Assembly (NCBI GenBank): GCA_023391425.1
Contig: JAEWAX010000021.1
Span: 1-62,318 of the forward strand
Length of the DNA stretch: 62,318 nt
Reading direction: 5' to 3'
DNA from: Bacillota bacterium
Lineage (GTDB): Bacteria > Bacillota > Clostridia > Acetivibrionales > DSM-1351
Shown here: positions 18,326-27,580 of the stretch, one piece after another
How the letters are laid out: each line of letters begins with the position of its first letter
Position numbering within the stretch: the first letter of the stretch is position 1
Program-made: the position numbers and the translations under genes
Notes under the pieces: generated by a model
What the model saw: the letters and a program-made list of their open reading frames with translations, nothing else
Told to the model about the DNA's origin: nothing
Databases searched by the model: none

Positions 18326-19669
18326 CTATTCCTGAGTTTTAATCCAGATTGCGCACTCAACTCTCTTTTTCTCGAGTTCACAACCTATCTTATATGGAAC
18401 ATTAATATCATTATTAAATTGATATGCGTTAGCCGCACATCCTCCACTGCAATAAAATTTTGCCCAACATTCTGAGCATTCCTTTTTAGAATAGACATTT
18501 GACTTCTGAAAATTCTTTTGAAAATCAGAGTTAAATACACCTTGATGAACATTACCCATCTTAAAATTCTCGTCACCAACGAACTGATGGCATGGATATA
18601 AGTCTCCTTCTGGTGTTACAGCTAAGTATTCATGACCAGAACCACAGCCTCCTAGCCTTTTAATAACACAAGGACCTTGCTTTAAATCAATCATAAAGTG
18701 GAAGAAATTGAACGCTTCATCAGTCTTTCCCCTCTTTACATATTCATCCGCAAGCATCTCATATTCAGAAAAAAGCTTTTCCAGATCTTGTTCACGTATA
18801 TCATATCCAGAATCCTTTGCAGCAACAACAGGTTCAATTGATATCTGCTTAAACCCCTCATCTGCTAAATGCAAAACATCCTTGGAAAAATCAAGATTTT
18901 CTCTTGTAAAAGTACCTCTTACATAGTACTTGTCCTGATTTCTTGAATCTGCAAGATCCTTAATTTTAGGAAGAATACTGTCGTACGTCCCAGAGCCATC
19001 TACCCTTGGCCTCATTCTATCATTCGTTTCCTTGCGACCATCAATGCTAAGAACAACATTGTGCATATTTTTGTTTATAAACTCTTTGTTGTCTTCATTG
19101 AGTAAAATTGCATTGGTAGTAATTGTGAATCTAAAATTCTTACCCGTTTCTTTTTCTCTGATTCGCGCGTATTCAACTATTTGCTTTACAACATCAAAAT
19201 TCATGAGAGGCTCGCCACCAAAAAAGTCAACCTCCAAATTACGCCTACCAGCTGACTTCTCGATAAGAAAATCAATTGCTTTTTTGCCCGTCTCAACATC
19301 CATCATTGTTCTGTGACCACCAAAGCTTCCGGTTGAAGCAAAGCAGTACTTACATCTCAGATTACAGTCATGGCAAATATGAAGACAAAGAGCTTTAACA
19401 ACAGGTTTCCTTTCCCATGTTTTTATAGCTTCAGAATATGCATCCTCACTAAAAAGCAGTCCTTCTGATTCTAATTGTACAATCTCATCATAAGCATCTA
19501 AAATAGCTTGTCCATCGTACTTTTGTGACAAGGCTTCAATAATCTGCTCTTTAGATTTAGTCTTATACAAATCAACAACATCAAAAGCAGCAGCATCAAA
19601 TACATGAACTGCTCCACTACTTATGTCCATAACTATGTTTGTATTATGCATTGTATACTTGTGAATCAT
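18326..19669 (-). CDS. scfB: SCIFF peptide radical-SAM/SPASM maturase
   Basis: A 447-residue radical SAM enzyme that forms thioether cross-links in the SCIFF precursor. The N-terminal ~90 residues are the RiPP-recognition-like region, then the CHDCNLRCKYCFAS cluster motif (CxxxCxxC), GGEPLMNFDVV, and a C-terminal SPASM domain with many Cys (GGCGSGHEYL, CHQF, CSECWAKFYCSGGCAAN, GCELEKKRVEC) that binds two extra Fe-S clusters. The precursor gene scfA lies 110 bases upstream. The pair is a near-universal clostridial locus. Confidence 0.95.
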   Translation of the reverse strand: MIHKYTMHNTNIVMDISSGAVHVFDAAAFDVVDLYKTKSKEQIIEALSQKYDGQAILDAYDEIVQLESEGLLFSEDAYSEAIKTWERKPVVKALCLHICHDCNLRCKYCFASTGSFGGHRTMMDVETGKKAIDFLIEKSAGRRNLEVDFFGGEPLMNFDVVKQIVEYARIREKETGKNFRFTITTNAILLNEDNKEFINKNMHNVVLSIDGRKETNDRMRPRVDGSGTYDSILPKIKDLADSRNQDKYYVRGTFTRENLDFSKDVLHLADEGFKQISIEPVVAAKDSGYDIREQDLEKLFSEYEMLADEYVKRGKTDEAFNFFHFMIDLKQGPCVIKRLGGCGSGHEYLAVTPEGDLYPCHQFVGDENFKMGNVHQGVFNSDFQKNFQKSNVYSKKECSECWAKFYCSGGCAANAYQFNNDINVPYKIGCELEKKRVECAIWIKTQE

Positions 19670-19706
19670 TAAATAAGTGACCTCCAGTGTTTATGAACAT
19701 TTAAAA

Positions 19707-19739
19707 AGTGAAAAGTGCTAAATTCAGACACCTTTCACT
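19707..19739 (-). terminator. Hairpin between scfA and scfB, likely partial terminator
   Basis: On the minus strand an 11-bp near-perfect stem (19707-19717 with 19729-19739) is followed by TTTTTAAAT. It lies after the precursor gene and before the maturase gene, so it could lower maturase expression relative to peptide. Confidence 0.5.
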
Positions 19740-19778
19740 ATTTTGTTTATTCATATACAAATATAAAATTTTAACCTT

Positions 19779-19919
19779 TTACTTGTTTTCGCAGCTTTGA
19801 TTTGCAACTGTACAAGAAGTCTTGCAAGCTGATTGGCATGAAGTTTGGCATTCTCCACAGCCACCTTTTGCAAGGCTATTTTTTAAAGTAGCAGCATTAA
19901 TTGTTTTAATATGCTTCAT
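19779..19919 (-). CDS. scfA: SCIFF precursor peptide (six Cys in 45)
   Basis: A 46-residue peptide whose C-terminal part has six Cys in GGCGECQTSC, QSACKTSC and TVANQSC; each Cys pairs with a nearby Thr/Ser-rich spacing as in SCIFF peptides. The leader MKHIKTINAATLKNSLAKG is the conserved recognition segment. GAGGTATTTATT precedes the ATG. The product is the substrate of ScfB encoded next to it; its cellular role is still unknown. Confidence 0.95.
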   Translation of the reverse strand: MKHIKTINAATLKNSLAKGGCGECQTSCQSACKTSCTVANQSCENK

Positions 19920-20000
19920 AATAAATACCTCCTATTAATTTTCTCAGCCGATTATAGCATATTTAGATAGTTTTGAAAAGTCATTTTTTCCAACATAACC

Positions 20001-20405
20001 TTATCTAAAGTTTATTCCCAAAATGCCACCTATGCAGCCTACAATTGCTCCTATAACAAATGTTAGAAGTACTTGAACATCTAACGCAAAGTTCATGAAA
20101 ACTATACTGCTGGCTAAATACAAAATAGCCACATATAGAACTCCTACAAAGCAGCCATTCATCCAACCTTTATTCTTAACATTTTTAGTTGAGTATGCTG
20201 AAGCTACCAGCACACTAATTACAGTAGTAATAAGAACAGCTATATAAGTATATTTTTCAGGAAAATCTGTATAAGTCAAAAACAAAGCAAACGCTAAAAA
20301 ACAGGGTAATGTAATAAGGAAAGATAAAATCAATCCTTTAACAACCCTCATTAGGTTTACGTGTTCATCAAGTGACTTTTTTAATCCAGTTGTCTGTCCA
20401 GCCAT
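20001..20405 (-). CDS. TIGR04086-type membrane protein
   Basis: The start at 20405 follows GGAGGTACACT; an ATG five codons upstream is less good. The 134-residue protein has four hydrophobic helices ending in GAIVGCIGGILGINFR. Proteins of this TIGR04086 group are encoded beside scfA/yajC in clostridia, as here. Function is unknown. Confidence 0.75.
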   Translation of the reverse strand: MAGQTTGLKKSLDEHVNLMRVVKGLILSFLITLPCFLAFALFLTYTDFPEKYTYIAVLITTVISVLVASAYSTKNVKNKGWMNGCFVGVLYVAILYLASSIVFMNFALDVQVLLTFVIGAIVGCIGGILGINFR

Positions 20406-20503
20406 AGTGTACCTCCACAAAATATTATAGAATGTCTTCTATATATTTTATTTTTGAGGCTTCCTACTTAGAACAGGTGGTAACTAAAATAATTTCAAAT
20501 TAA

Positions 20504-20779
20504 TTAACCCTCAACTGGTTTTACAACGTCTTTTACTGCCCAACGTTTAATAAGAATTTTTGTCTTATCAATACCAGATTCGATAGTAATTTCATCGTCT
20601 TTTATGTTAACAATCTTACCACAAATACCGCCGATAGATGTAACAGCCCATCCAACCTGCAATGAATCTAGTAATGCTTTTGTCTTCTTCTCTTTCTTCT
20701 TTTGAGGAAGAATGAGCATAACATACATAAGACCAAAAAGTACAACCATAGGCAGAACAAGTCCTAGTATTCCTTCCAT
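20504..20779 (-). CDS. yajC: Preprotein translocase subunit YajC
   Basis: A 91-residue protein with one N-terminal membrane helix, the LPQKKKEKK basic turn, then the small soluble domain with GGICGKIVNIKDDEITIE. It is an accessory of SecDF. The start at 20779 is chosen as the first ATG; a TTG at 20788 sits too close to the GGAGG site. It follows tgt on the same strand with a 58-base gap. Confidence 0.93.
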   Translation of the reverse strand: MEGILGLVLPMVVLFGLMYVMLILPQKKKEKKTKALLDSLQVGWAVTSIGGICGKIVNIKDDEITIESGIDKTKILIKRWAVKDVVKPVEG

Positions 20780-20837
20780 AATTAACAAAACCTCCTAAAA
20801 TATTTATTTAACACAGTAAAAACTGTATTAATCATAA

Positions 20838-21959
20838 TTATTTTGTGTAGCCATATTTAAGATAAAACTCTTCTCTAAAGCTACCCAATCTATCCTCCAT
20901 TATAGCTTGTCTCACTTGTTTCATCAAGTTAATTAAAAAATATAAATTGTGCCACGTTGTGAGTCTGAGGCCTAAAACTTCACCGCATTTAATCAGATGC
21001 CTAATATAGGCTCTAGAATAATTCCGGCACACATAGCAATCGCAGTCTGGATCAAGCTTTGAAAAATCTCTAGAATACTTTGCATCACGAATAATCACTC
21101 TACCATTATTCGTTAGAACTGTACCATTTCTACCTATTCTAGTAGGGAGTACACAATCAAACATATCAATACCTCTGATAGCACCTTCTATCAGGTAATC
21201 AGGAGAACCTACTCCCATTAGATACCTTGGCTTGTCAGCTGGCATTAAAGGTGCTGTATAGTCAAGTACCTCATACATTAGCTCAGCAGGCTCACCAACG
21301 CTGAGACCACCTATAGCATAGCCTGGAAAATTTAAATCCTTTAGTTGATTAACACTCTCTATTCTTAAATCCTTGTACATTCCACCTTGAATTATCCCGA
21401 ACAAAGACTGCCTCTCGACATCTTTGTGTGCGTCCTTGCATCGTTTAGCCCATCTTGTAGTTCTCTCCATGGACTTTTTTACATAATTGTATTCTGAAGG
21501 GTAAGGTGCACATTCATCAAATGCCATTATAATATCAGCACCTAAATCGTTTTCAATCCCCATTACTGATTCAGGTGTAAAAATATGCTTTGAACCATCT
21601 ATATGGGATCTAAAAGTAACACCCTCCTCATTTATCTTTCGGAGCCCGCTTAAGCTGAACACCTGAAATCCACCACTATCAGTAAGTATAGGTCTGTCCC
21701 AGTTCATAAATCCATGTAAACCACCTGCTTGCTTGACAATATCCTGCCCAGGTCTCAAATAGCAGTGATACGTATTGCTTAGTATAATTTCAGCATTAAT
21801 CTCCTTCAATTCCTCTGGAGACATACCTTTTACTGTTGCCAATGTACCAACAGGCATAAAAATTGGAGTCTCAAAAGACCCGTGAGGAGTATGAACTCTC
21901 CCCAGTCTTGCCCCTGTCTGTTTACAGGTTTTAATTAATTCATAAGTAACTGCAGCCAT
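20838..21959 (-). CDS. tgt: Queuine tRNA-ribosyltransferase
   Basis: A 373-residue TIM-barrel enzyme that exchanges guanine 34 for preQ1 in tRNAs with GUN anticodons. It shows TDSGGFQVFSLS with the catalytic-site Asp, FDECAPYPS, GGLSVGEP, the second catalytic Asp in FDCVLPTRIGRNG, and the zinc site CDCYVCRNYSRAYIRHL. AGGAAGG precedes the ATG. It lies downstream of queA on the same strand, but 448 bases apart with a structured element between. Confidence 0.97.
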   Translation of the reverse strand: MAAVTYELIKTCKQTGARLGRVHTPHGSFETPIFMPVGTLATVKGMSPEELKEINAEIILSNTYHCYLRPGQDIVKQAGGLHGFMNWDRPILTDSGGFQVFSLSGLRKINEEGVTFRSHIDGSKHIFTPESVMGIENDLGADIIMAFDECAPYPSEYNYVKKSMERTTRWAKRCKDAHKDVERQSLFGIIQGGMYKDLRIESVNQLKDLNFPGYAIGGLSVGEPAELMYEVLDYTAPLMPADKPRYLMGVGSPDYLIEGAIRGIDMFDCVLPTRIGRNGTVLTNNGRVIIRDAKYSRDFSKLDPDCDCYVCRNYSRAYIRHLIKCGEVLGLRLTTWHNLYFLINLMKQVRQAIMEDRLGSFREEFYLKYGYTK

Positions 21960-22058
21960 AAAAATTCCTTCCTTAAGTTAAAGTAATTTTATAAAATAAT
22001 GTTCATGTTCCATATTAATGTTCTTAAGAGTACCAGCTATATCAATGGGTAAGCTTGG

Positions 22059-22212
22059 TAGAAATAATTACTTAAATTAGTAGGTGAAGCGAAGTATTTT
22101 TGCCGTAAAACCGACACGATGTCGGTTTTAGCATCAACCCGAGACATGATGTCGAGTTTGTGCGACGGCTAAAATGCTGAGCTGAACCGCTTCTAATTCA
22201 AGTAATTATTTA
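22059..22212. repeat. Nested inverted-repeat element in the queA-tgt gap
   Basis: The outer arms are 22061-22079 and 22193-22211 (18 of 19 bases pair). Inside lies a second pairing, TTTTTGCCGT with ACGGCTAAAA, and within it two perfect hairpins: AAAACCGACACGATGTCGGTTTT and AACCCGAGACATGATGTCGAGTTT-like arms. The whole 150 bases could fold as one long interrupted stem with two apical loops. No coding frame is present. It lies in the transcript between queA and tgt. Confidence 0.55.
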
Positions 22213-22407
22213 GCACTTTACAAGTATAAGTGCAACTAGGCTTCTGCCGGCGCCATTTGGCTTGGCACAAGCTAAGTTTTCTTTATGAGCAACCCCATTG
22301 ATATAGATGGTACTCATATCAGTACTAATTTTGGAAGCTACAACATTATTTTACACTTTACAAGTATAAGTGCGACTAGAGTTCAGAAAACTTCATCTGA
22401 ACTAAGT
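22213..22407. repeat. Two partial copies of a dispersed hairpin element
   Basis: Copy A (22213-22285) and copy B (22352-22407) share the core CACTTTACAAGTATAAGTG, which is itself almost palindromic, with the complete element at 41971-42078. Copy A keeps the right arm ending AGCTAAGTTTTCTTTAT; copy B keeps the other arm, a hairpin with AGTTCAG/CTGAACT, and its end overlaps the queA stop codon. Confidence 0.6.
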
Positions 22408-23430
22408 CTACTTTATAAACATTGCGTCTCCGAAACTAAAAAATCTATATCTTTCATTTACAGCTACAGAGTATGCATTTAGAACATTATCTCTTCCTGC
22501 TAATGTGCTCACTAACATTATAAGTGTAGATTCTGGTAAATGAAAGTTTGTAATAAGCCTGTCCACAATCTTGAACTGATAACCAGGATATATGAAAATG
22601 TCAGTCCAACCATCACAGGCCTGTAGTTCCCCATTTCGTCCTACAGTCTCTAAAACCCTACAGCTTGTAGTCCCAACAGCCACCACTCTATTACCCCTAT
22701 TCTTAGTAGCATTAATTGTATCACAAGCAGCTTGATCTATCGAGTAGTATTCCGAATGCATTTTATGCTTTGTGATATCATCTACTTTGACAGGTCTAAA
22801 AGTTCCCAATCCAACATGAAGCATAACATATACTATATTGACACCTTTACTTTTTAAAGTCCTTAAAAGCTCCTGTGTAAAATGCAAACCTGCTGTTGGT
22901 GCAGCCGCAGAGCCATTATATTTTGCATATACTGTTTGATATCTCTCAGGGTCATCTAGCTTTTCTGTTATATATGGCGGCAAAGGCATTATTCCAACCT
23001 TGTCTAGTATCTCTTCAAATACTCCTTCATATATAAACCTAACCAGCCTATTTCCTTCTTCAAGCACCTCTATTATTTCAGCCTTCAATTCACCATTTCC
23101 AAAAACAAACCTTGCACCGGGTTTTGCCTTTTTTCCTGGTCTTAAAATGACCTCCCAGTCGTCTTCTTTCACTCGTTTTAAAAGAACAAATTCTATTTTA
23201 CCGCCGCTTCCCTCTTTTTCACCAAGTAATCTTGCTGGAATAACTCTAGTGTTATTTAAAACAAGGCAATCGCCTTCATTAAAATAGTCCACAATATCCT
23301 TAAAAACTTTATGCTCTATTTGACCTGTCTTCTTATCAAGCACCATTAACCTAGACATATCTCTCTTTTCGATTGGATGTTGTGCTATAAGTTCTTCAGG
23401 TAAATAATAATTAAAATCGTGTAAATTCAC
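22408..23430 (-). CDS. queA: S-adenosylmethionine:tRNA ribosyltransferase-isomerase
   Basis: A 340-residue enzyme that moves the ribosyl group of SAM to preQ1 in tRNA to make epoxyqueuosine. It has the N-terminal FNYYLPEELIAQHPIEKRD, the NNTRVIPARLLGEK segment, GSAAAPTAGLHFT, and DIFIYPGYQFKIVD and NFHLPESTLIMLVS near the end. The start is GTG with GGAGGAG upstream. It precedes tgt; both act in queuosine synthesis. Confidence 0.96.
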   Translation of the reverse strand: MNLHDFNYYLPEELIAQHPIEKRDMSRLMVLDKKTGQIEHKVFKDIVDYFNEGDCLVLNNTRVIPARLLGEKEGSGGKIEFVLLKRVKEDDWEVILRPGKKAKPGARFVFGNGELKAEIIEVLEEGNRLVRFIYEGVFEEILDKVGIMPLPPYITEKLDDPERYQTVYAKYNGSAAAPTAGLHFTQELLRTLKSKGVNIVYVMLHVGLGTFRPVKVDDITKHKMHSEYYSIDQAACDTINATKNRGNRVVAVGTTSCRVLETVGRNGELQACDGWTDIFIYPGYQFKIVDRLITNFHLPESTLIMLVSTLAGRDNVLNAYSVAVNERYRFFSFGDAMFIK

Positions 23431-23724
23431 GCCTAAAACTCCTCCAAATATACCTTCGAATATTTATTCATATATTATATGTAAAAATGTTTAGAAATAA
23501 CAAAATGATAAAACATTCGAATAGATAAAATAATTATTCTCATTTTCTCAAATACGTATCAAATAATCAATAATTATCATACATTATAATTGTTTATATT
23601 ACAAATACTTATTGCCATCTATAATGTTTTTTTGTATAATTTATCAGATGTCTAAGATTCAGAGGAATTTAATTTCCACTGTATCCCATCGCTTGTTTTT
23701 GATATAATCCAATAAGAGTATACT

Positions 23725-23809
23725 CGGGAATGTCTCTTTTCGTTGTGATTAAGATAAGCTGGGTTGCCAACTGACTCAATAATCATTAGCACTACATAAG
23801 ACATCCCCG
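23725..23809 (+). promoter_or_regulatory. Structured 5' leader of the aspartate kinase gene
   Basis: Arms 23725-23735 and 23799-23809 pair at 10 of 11 positions and enclose a 63-base region that has smaller possible helices (GTGATTA/TAATCA, GGTTGCC/CAACT). A TATAAT at 23703 could be the -10 of a promoter, although I see no good -35. It does not match the lysine riboswitch consensus seen before dapA. Class unknown. Confidence 0.35.
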
Positions 23810-23852
23810 TTCAAGTATAAAAATTTTATGACAAATGGATGGAGGATTCAAT

Positions 23853-25211
23853 ATGAAGGTAGCAAAATTTGGTGGAACCTCATTGGCAAATGCCGAACAA
23901 ATAAAAAAGGTATGTGACATTGTTCTCTCAGATAGTGATAGAAAGATTATTGTTGTATCTGCACCAGGTAAAAGAGACAAGGGTGATACAAAGGTAACCG
24001 ATTTATTGATAGCATGTGCTCAGAAGCATTTAGCTACTGGTGACGCAGCCACAGAACTTGATGCTGTAGTAAAGAGATTTAAAGATATTGCTGATGAGTT
24101 AAAGCTTAATAATGAAATAATAGAAGAGATTCGAATTGACTTAGAAAATAGGTTAAAACTAGACACATCCCACACAGGCATGTTTATGGATGCAATGAAG
24201 GCTGCAGGTGAAGATAACAGCGCTAAATTAGTTGCTGCATACTTAAATAGCATAGGTAAAAAAGCTCAATATGTTAGCCCTAAAAATGCGGGTTTGTTAA
24301 TGAGTAGTGAGTTTGGTAACGCTCAGGTATTGCCAGAATCTTTTGAAAATCTCAAAATGTTAAATGACATTGATGGAATAATTATTTTCCCAGGCTTTTT
24401 TGGCTATACTGTCGAAGGTAATGTGGCAACCTTCCCTCGTGGTGGTTCAGATATCACAGGTTCCATATTAGCTGCTGCTTTAAAGGTTGATCTTTATGAA
24501 AACTTTACTGACGTAGATGCTGTATATGCAGCGCATCCTGGTTTAGTTCACAATCCAGTTGCAATTTCCGAGCTGACTTATAGAGAAATGAGAGAATTAT
24601 CATACGCTGGTTTCTCTGTTTTACATGAGGATACATTGATTCCTGTCTTTATGGCTGGTGTACCTGTATGTATTAAAAACACAAATAATCCTACTGCACC
24701 AGGTACAAAAATATCTCTTACAAGAAACTATTCTCCAAACCATCACGTTGTTGGTATTGCTAGTGATGCTGGCTTTTGCTGTATATATGTCAGCAAATTC
24801 ATGATGAATAGAGAAATAGGCTTTGGTAGAAAACTTCTTCAAATATTAGAAGAAGAAGGTATTTCTTATGAGCATACACCTTCTGGTATAGATAATATAT
24901 CAATAATTTTAAAACAGAGCCAATTAAAAGAAGGTGTTGAACAGAAAATTCTTGACCGCATAAAGAATGAATTAAATTGCGATGATGTAACTATAGACCA
25001 TGATTTAGCACTCATAATCATTGTTGGAGAAGGTATGAAAAATACTGTTGGAACTGCATCAAGAGCAACTACCGCTTTAGCTAGAGCTTCAATAAGTTTG
25101 GAAATGATAAACCAAGGTTCATCTGAGGTTACAATGATGTTTGCTGTTAGCCAGAGTGAATCAAATAAGGCAGTTATTTCTCTATATAATGAATTTTTCC
25201 TCAGTAAGTAG
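23853..25211 (+). CDS. lysC: Aspartate kinase, monofunctional
   Basis: The start at 23853 follows GGAGG at seven bases; the ATG at 23835 is too early. The 452-residue protein phosphorylates aspartate, the first step to lysine, methionine and threonine. KFGGTSLA at the N-terminus is the ATP-binding signature, FPRGGSDITGS is the substrate loop, followed by YENFTDVDAV. Two C-terminal ACT domains (about 310-450) bind the feedback effector. It is alone on its transcript, with a terminator hairpin after it. Which amino acid inhibits it cannot be read. Confidence 0.93.
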   Translation: MKVAKFGGTSLANAEQIKKVCDIVLSDSDRKIIVVSAPGKRDKGDTKVTDLLIACAQKHLATGDAATELDAVVKRFKDIADELKLNNEIIEEIRIDLENRLKLDTSHTGMFMDAMKAAGEDNSAKLVAAYLNSIGKKAQYVSPKNAGLLMSSEFGNAQVLPESFENLKMLNDIDGIIIFPGFFGYTVEGNVATFPRGGSDITGSILAAALKVDLYENFTDVDAVYAAHPGLVHNPVAISELTYREMRELSYAGFSVLHEDTLIPVFMAGVPVCIKNTNNPTAPGTKISLTRNYSPNHHVVGIASDAGFCCIYVSKFMMNREIGFGRKLLQILEEEGISYEHTPSGIDNISIILKQSQLKEGVEQKILDRIKNELNCDDVTIDHDLALIIIVGEGMKNTVGTASRATTALARASISLEMINQGSSEVTMMFAVSQSESNKAVISLYNEFFLSK

Positions 25212-25290
25212 TTTTGTAAAAATCTTTATGAATAGGGTAGTACAAAACCGCTAGTAAATAGTTAATAGTAACAAATGAATAGTTTATGTG

Positions 25291-25318
25291 CGCCGACTTA
25301 TGTCGGCGTATTTTATTT
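25291..25318 (+). terminator. lysC terminator
   Basis: A 7-bp GC-rich stem CGCCGAC/GTCGGCG (25291-25308) is followed by TATTTTATTT. Confidence 0.7.
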
Positions 25319-25345
25319 AACCAATAGTCTTGATTTAATAAAATC

Positions 25346-25543
25346 AGGCCGACTGTAAGTCGGCCTTCGATAACTTTTCATACTAACTTATTCGCTTTTA
25401 ACTGACTTTAATGAACCCTAGTTGACAAAAGTCAACTTTCTATAACTACTCATTCTACTTATTCTACTTATTCACTTTTAACGATTCACTCTTACTTATT
25501 TACTTTACACTTATCACTAGGTTTTGATTATGATTTTTATATT
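25346..25543. other. Intergenic region with hairpins and TTATTC-rich low-complexity DNA
   Basis: A second hairpin (25346-25353/25359-25366) reuses the same CCGAC/GTCGG stem sequence, then AGTTGAC/GTCAACT (25420-25437) makes a third. The rest is imperfect tandem ACTTATTC-like repeats up to the end of the SpoIID/LytB gene. No coding frame. Confidence 0.5.
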
Positions 25544-27193
25544 CTACTTCTTTAATTCAATTATCGTACCTGGATAATAATGCTCTAGTATTTTGTCATA
25601 GGTGTAGCCGGCTTTTGCATAACCCTTTGCCCCCTCTTGGCTCATCCCTACTGCATGTCCCCAGCCTTTTCCAACAAAATGATACTCAGATGGGCTTACA
25701 GGAACAGTTGTACTTGCTCCATCAGCACTTACAATGGTAACCTTTTGGGCAGGATCAGTGTAGGTAGTTTCTCCAGTTGCAGTGATTACTTTTACTTGGC
25801 TTAGCGTTGTATTAACATCCTCATTGTTAACAGAGACATTTATATTAGCATTAGTATCTATTGTGAACCACTGGCTGTATAGGCCTAAAAAGGTTCTACA
25901 TCTATCCTTTGATATAATTACTCCTTCGGGATTTAAAGTTCCTTTAACAATGATTTCTATAGGTCTCCCTGCTTCAGAATACTTAGTAATTTCCATACCA
26001 GTTACTGTTCCAATATTATAACTCTTCAATTTCTGACTAATTTCATCTATGGTAAAAGTCATATCCCAATTATATTTATATGATTGACCTGATTCATATT
26101 CGTCCTCAACACTTTGTAGGTAAGGAATGTCTGTTTTCCAAACATTTACTGCGGCCTCAGTTTTTCCGCCACTTGATGAAAAATACAGAGTTTCAGCTAA
26201 TGCACCGTTATAAGTTACCACCATATCCTTGGTATCATCAACTACTTTATTAGTGATTGAACTCTCAGAATCATACCCTTTATATACATGACAATCAGTA
26301 GTTGAACAAAGATTAAATCCATATTTAGCATGTTTGTTTATTGATATATAGGTGTATGTTCTTGCTGCTATAGCCTGAGCCTTTAGTGCCTCAACAGGTG
26401 CTAGTGCCTCTAATTCATTTGGAACGACTCCATACAAGTATTCTTCTAGTGGTAAGACGTTGATTATCGTCATATCACTTCCCGTTTTTCTTAGAAACTC
26501 TACTTGTCCTCTATAGGAGTTTAGTTTTCCAGTACCAATTTTTATTGGATTAGGATTTTCAGTTGATAACGACTTACCTCTTAAAAGATTTTTTTCTGAT
26601 GCATACATAAACTTAACATTTCCAGAGCTGTCTACACCATAAATTCTTGTATCCACTTGCTCAATTAAAGTATATGTATTTGCGCCAAGCTTTGCCTTAA
26701 CATTTACCAATTCTGCCTCAGCTGCTGCTTTGCTAATATAAAAGCCAGTCCAAACATTCCAACCTGTATCAGTGTATACAGGGTATGCATCTATGCCTTT
26801 TTGTGTATAGCTTTGAAGAATTGGTAGTGTTTCTTTATATGTATTATAAGTGTTTTTGATTTGAATATGAAACGGACCAACATTTGGATTACTAGTTGCA
26901 TCAACAGGTGTATACTTTAAGTCATTATTTGTATAATAGCCATCTTTTCTGATAGTTATTACTTCACCTGTACCTGAATCATAAACAGGATAATAATTAT
27001 TGGCTACAGAATCAAAAGCATTAAAGGATACCCCATTATCAGCACTAATATCAATTTGACTTTTCGCAGTTGTTGCAAAATACAAACCAATCTTTACTGT
27101 TGGATTGGCTACTGCATAAGTATTTGGACTATTAATGCAGGAAAACATCAAAAAAAGTATAACTATGCTTAAAAATAAGCAAATTTTCTTCAT
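25544..27193 (-). CDS. SpoIID/LytB-domain secreted protein with SPOR-like region
   Basis: A 549-residue exported protein: signal peptide at 1-30, a SPOR-like region at about 120-180 (YTQKGIDAYPVYTDTGWNVW), then the SpoIID domain from about 240 with VLPLEEYLYGVVPNELEA, ALKAQAIAARTYTY, and the end motif GWGHAVGMSQEGAKGYAKAG. SpoIID enzymes are peptidoglycan lytic transglycosylases used in engulfment or spore cortex; LytB-like relatives stimulate amidases. This one is longer than SpoIID and carries an inserted region before the end motif. The start ATG follows GAGGGAG. It is monocistronic and divergent from dapA. Confidence 0.88.
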   Translation of the reverse strand: MKKICLFLSIVILFLMFSCINSPNTYAVANPTVKIGLYFATTAKSQIDISADNGVSFNAFDSVANNYYPVYDSGTGEVITIRKDGYYTNNDLKYTPVDATSNPNVGPFHIQIKNTYNTYKETLPILQSYTQKGIDAYPVYTDTGWNVWTGFYISKAAAEAELVNVKAKLGANTYTLIEQVDTRIYGVDSSGNVKFMYASEKNLLRGKSLSTENPNPIKIGTGKLNSYRGQVEFLRKTGSDMTIINVLPLEEYLYGVVPNELEALAPVEALKAQAIAARTYTYISINKHAKYGFNLCSTTDCHVYKGYDSESSITNKVVDDTKDMVVTYNGALAETLYFSSSGGKTEAAVNVWKTDIPYLQSVEDEYESGQSYKYNWDMTFTIDEISQKLKSYNIGTVTGMEITKYSEAGRPIEIIVKGTLNPEGVIISKDRCRTFLGLYSQWFTIDTNANINVSVNNEDVNTTLSQVKVITATGETTYTDPAQKVTIVSADGASTTVPVSPSEYHFVGKGWGHAVGMSQEGAKGYAKAGYTYDKILEHYYPGTIIELKK

Positions 27194-27316
27194 TAGTAAA
27201 CAAACTCCCTCTATATTTTATTTCGAATAATTGTTTTCGACAAGTTTTATACCACTTCCTCCTTGCAGGCACAAAATGTAACAATAATGAAACATCAAGA
27301 ATATAATATAAATTAT

Positions 27317-27345
27317 TTGACACTTTAAATCAGTAATGATATTAT
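27317..27345 (+). promoter_or_regulatory. dapA promoter
   Basis: TTGACA (27317-27322), a 17-base spacer and TATTAT (27340-27345) match the sigma-A consensus and lie directly before the lysine riboswitch. Confidence 0.75.
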
Positions 27346-27365
27346 TAAAAAAAAATGAATAGACT

Positions 27366-27543
27366 TTAGATAGAGGTGCGTTTTTTAAAAGTAAGAACAA
27401 TGAAGATTTTTGGGGTCTTGTGATTTGTTTTTGAAAGGAAAAAACGCCGAAGGCATTACTTACCCAATTTAATTAGTAAAGCCTGGTTTCAAGGTTAATA
27501 GCTTTGTGACTGTCATCATTTTATGTGGTGGAGCGCTATCTGT
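27366..27543 (+). promoter_or_regulatory. Lysine riboswitch (L box) controlling dapA
   Basis: The leader has the L-box landmarks in order: AGATAGAGGTGCG at the 5' side, a GGGGTC loop, GCCGAAGGCA, GTGACTGTCATC, and GTGGTGGAGCGCTATCT at the 3' side. AGATAG (27368-27373) and CTATCT (27536-27541) pair to close P1. When lysine binds, P1 forms and leaves CTGTTT free from pairing with AAACAG before the terminator, which would allow termination. Feature order and P1 are seen; the switch logic is inferred. Confidence 0.85.
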
Positions 27544-27580
27544 TTATTATAATTTTATTAATTATAATTACTAAAACAGA

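Noticed and set aside
23725..23809. Lysine riboswitch before lysC
   Set aside because: The L-box landmarks (AGAGGTGC, GCCGAAG, GTGGTGGAG) seen before dapA are absent here.
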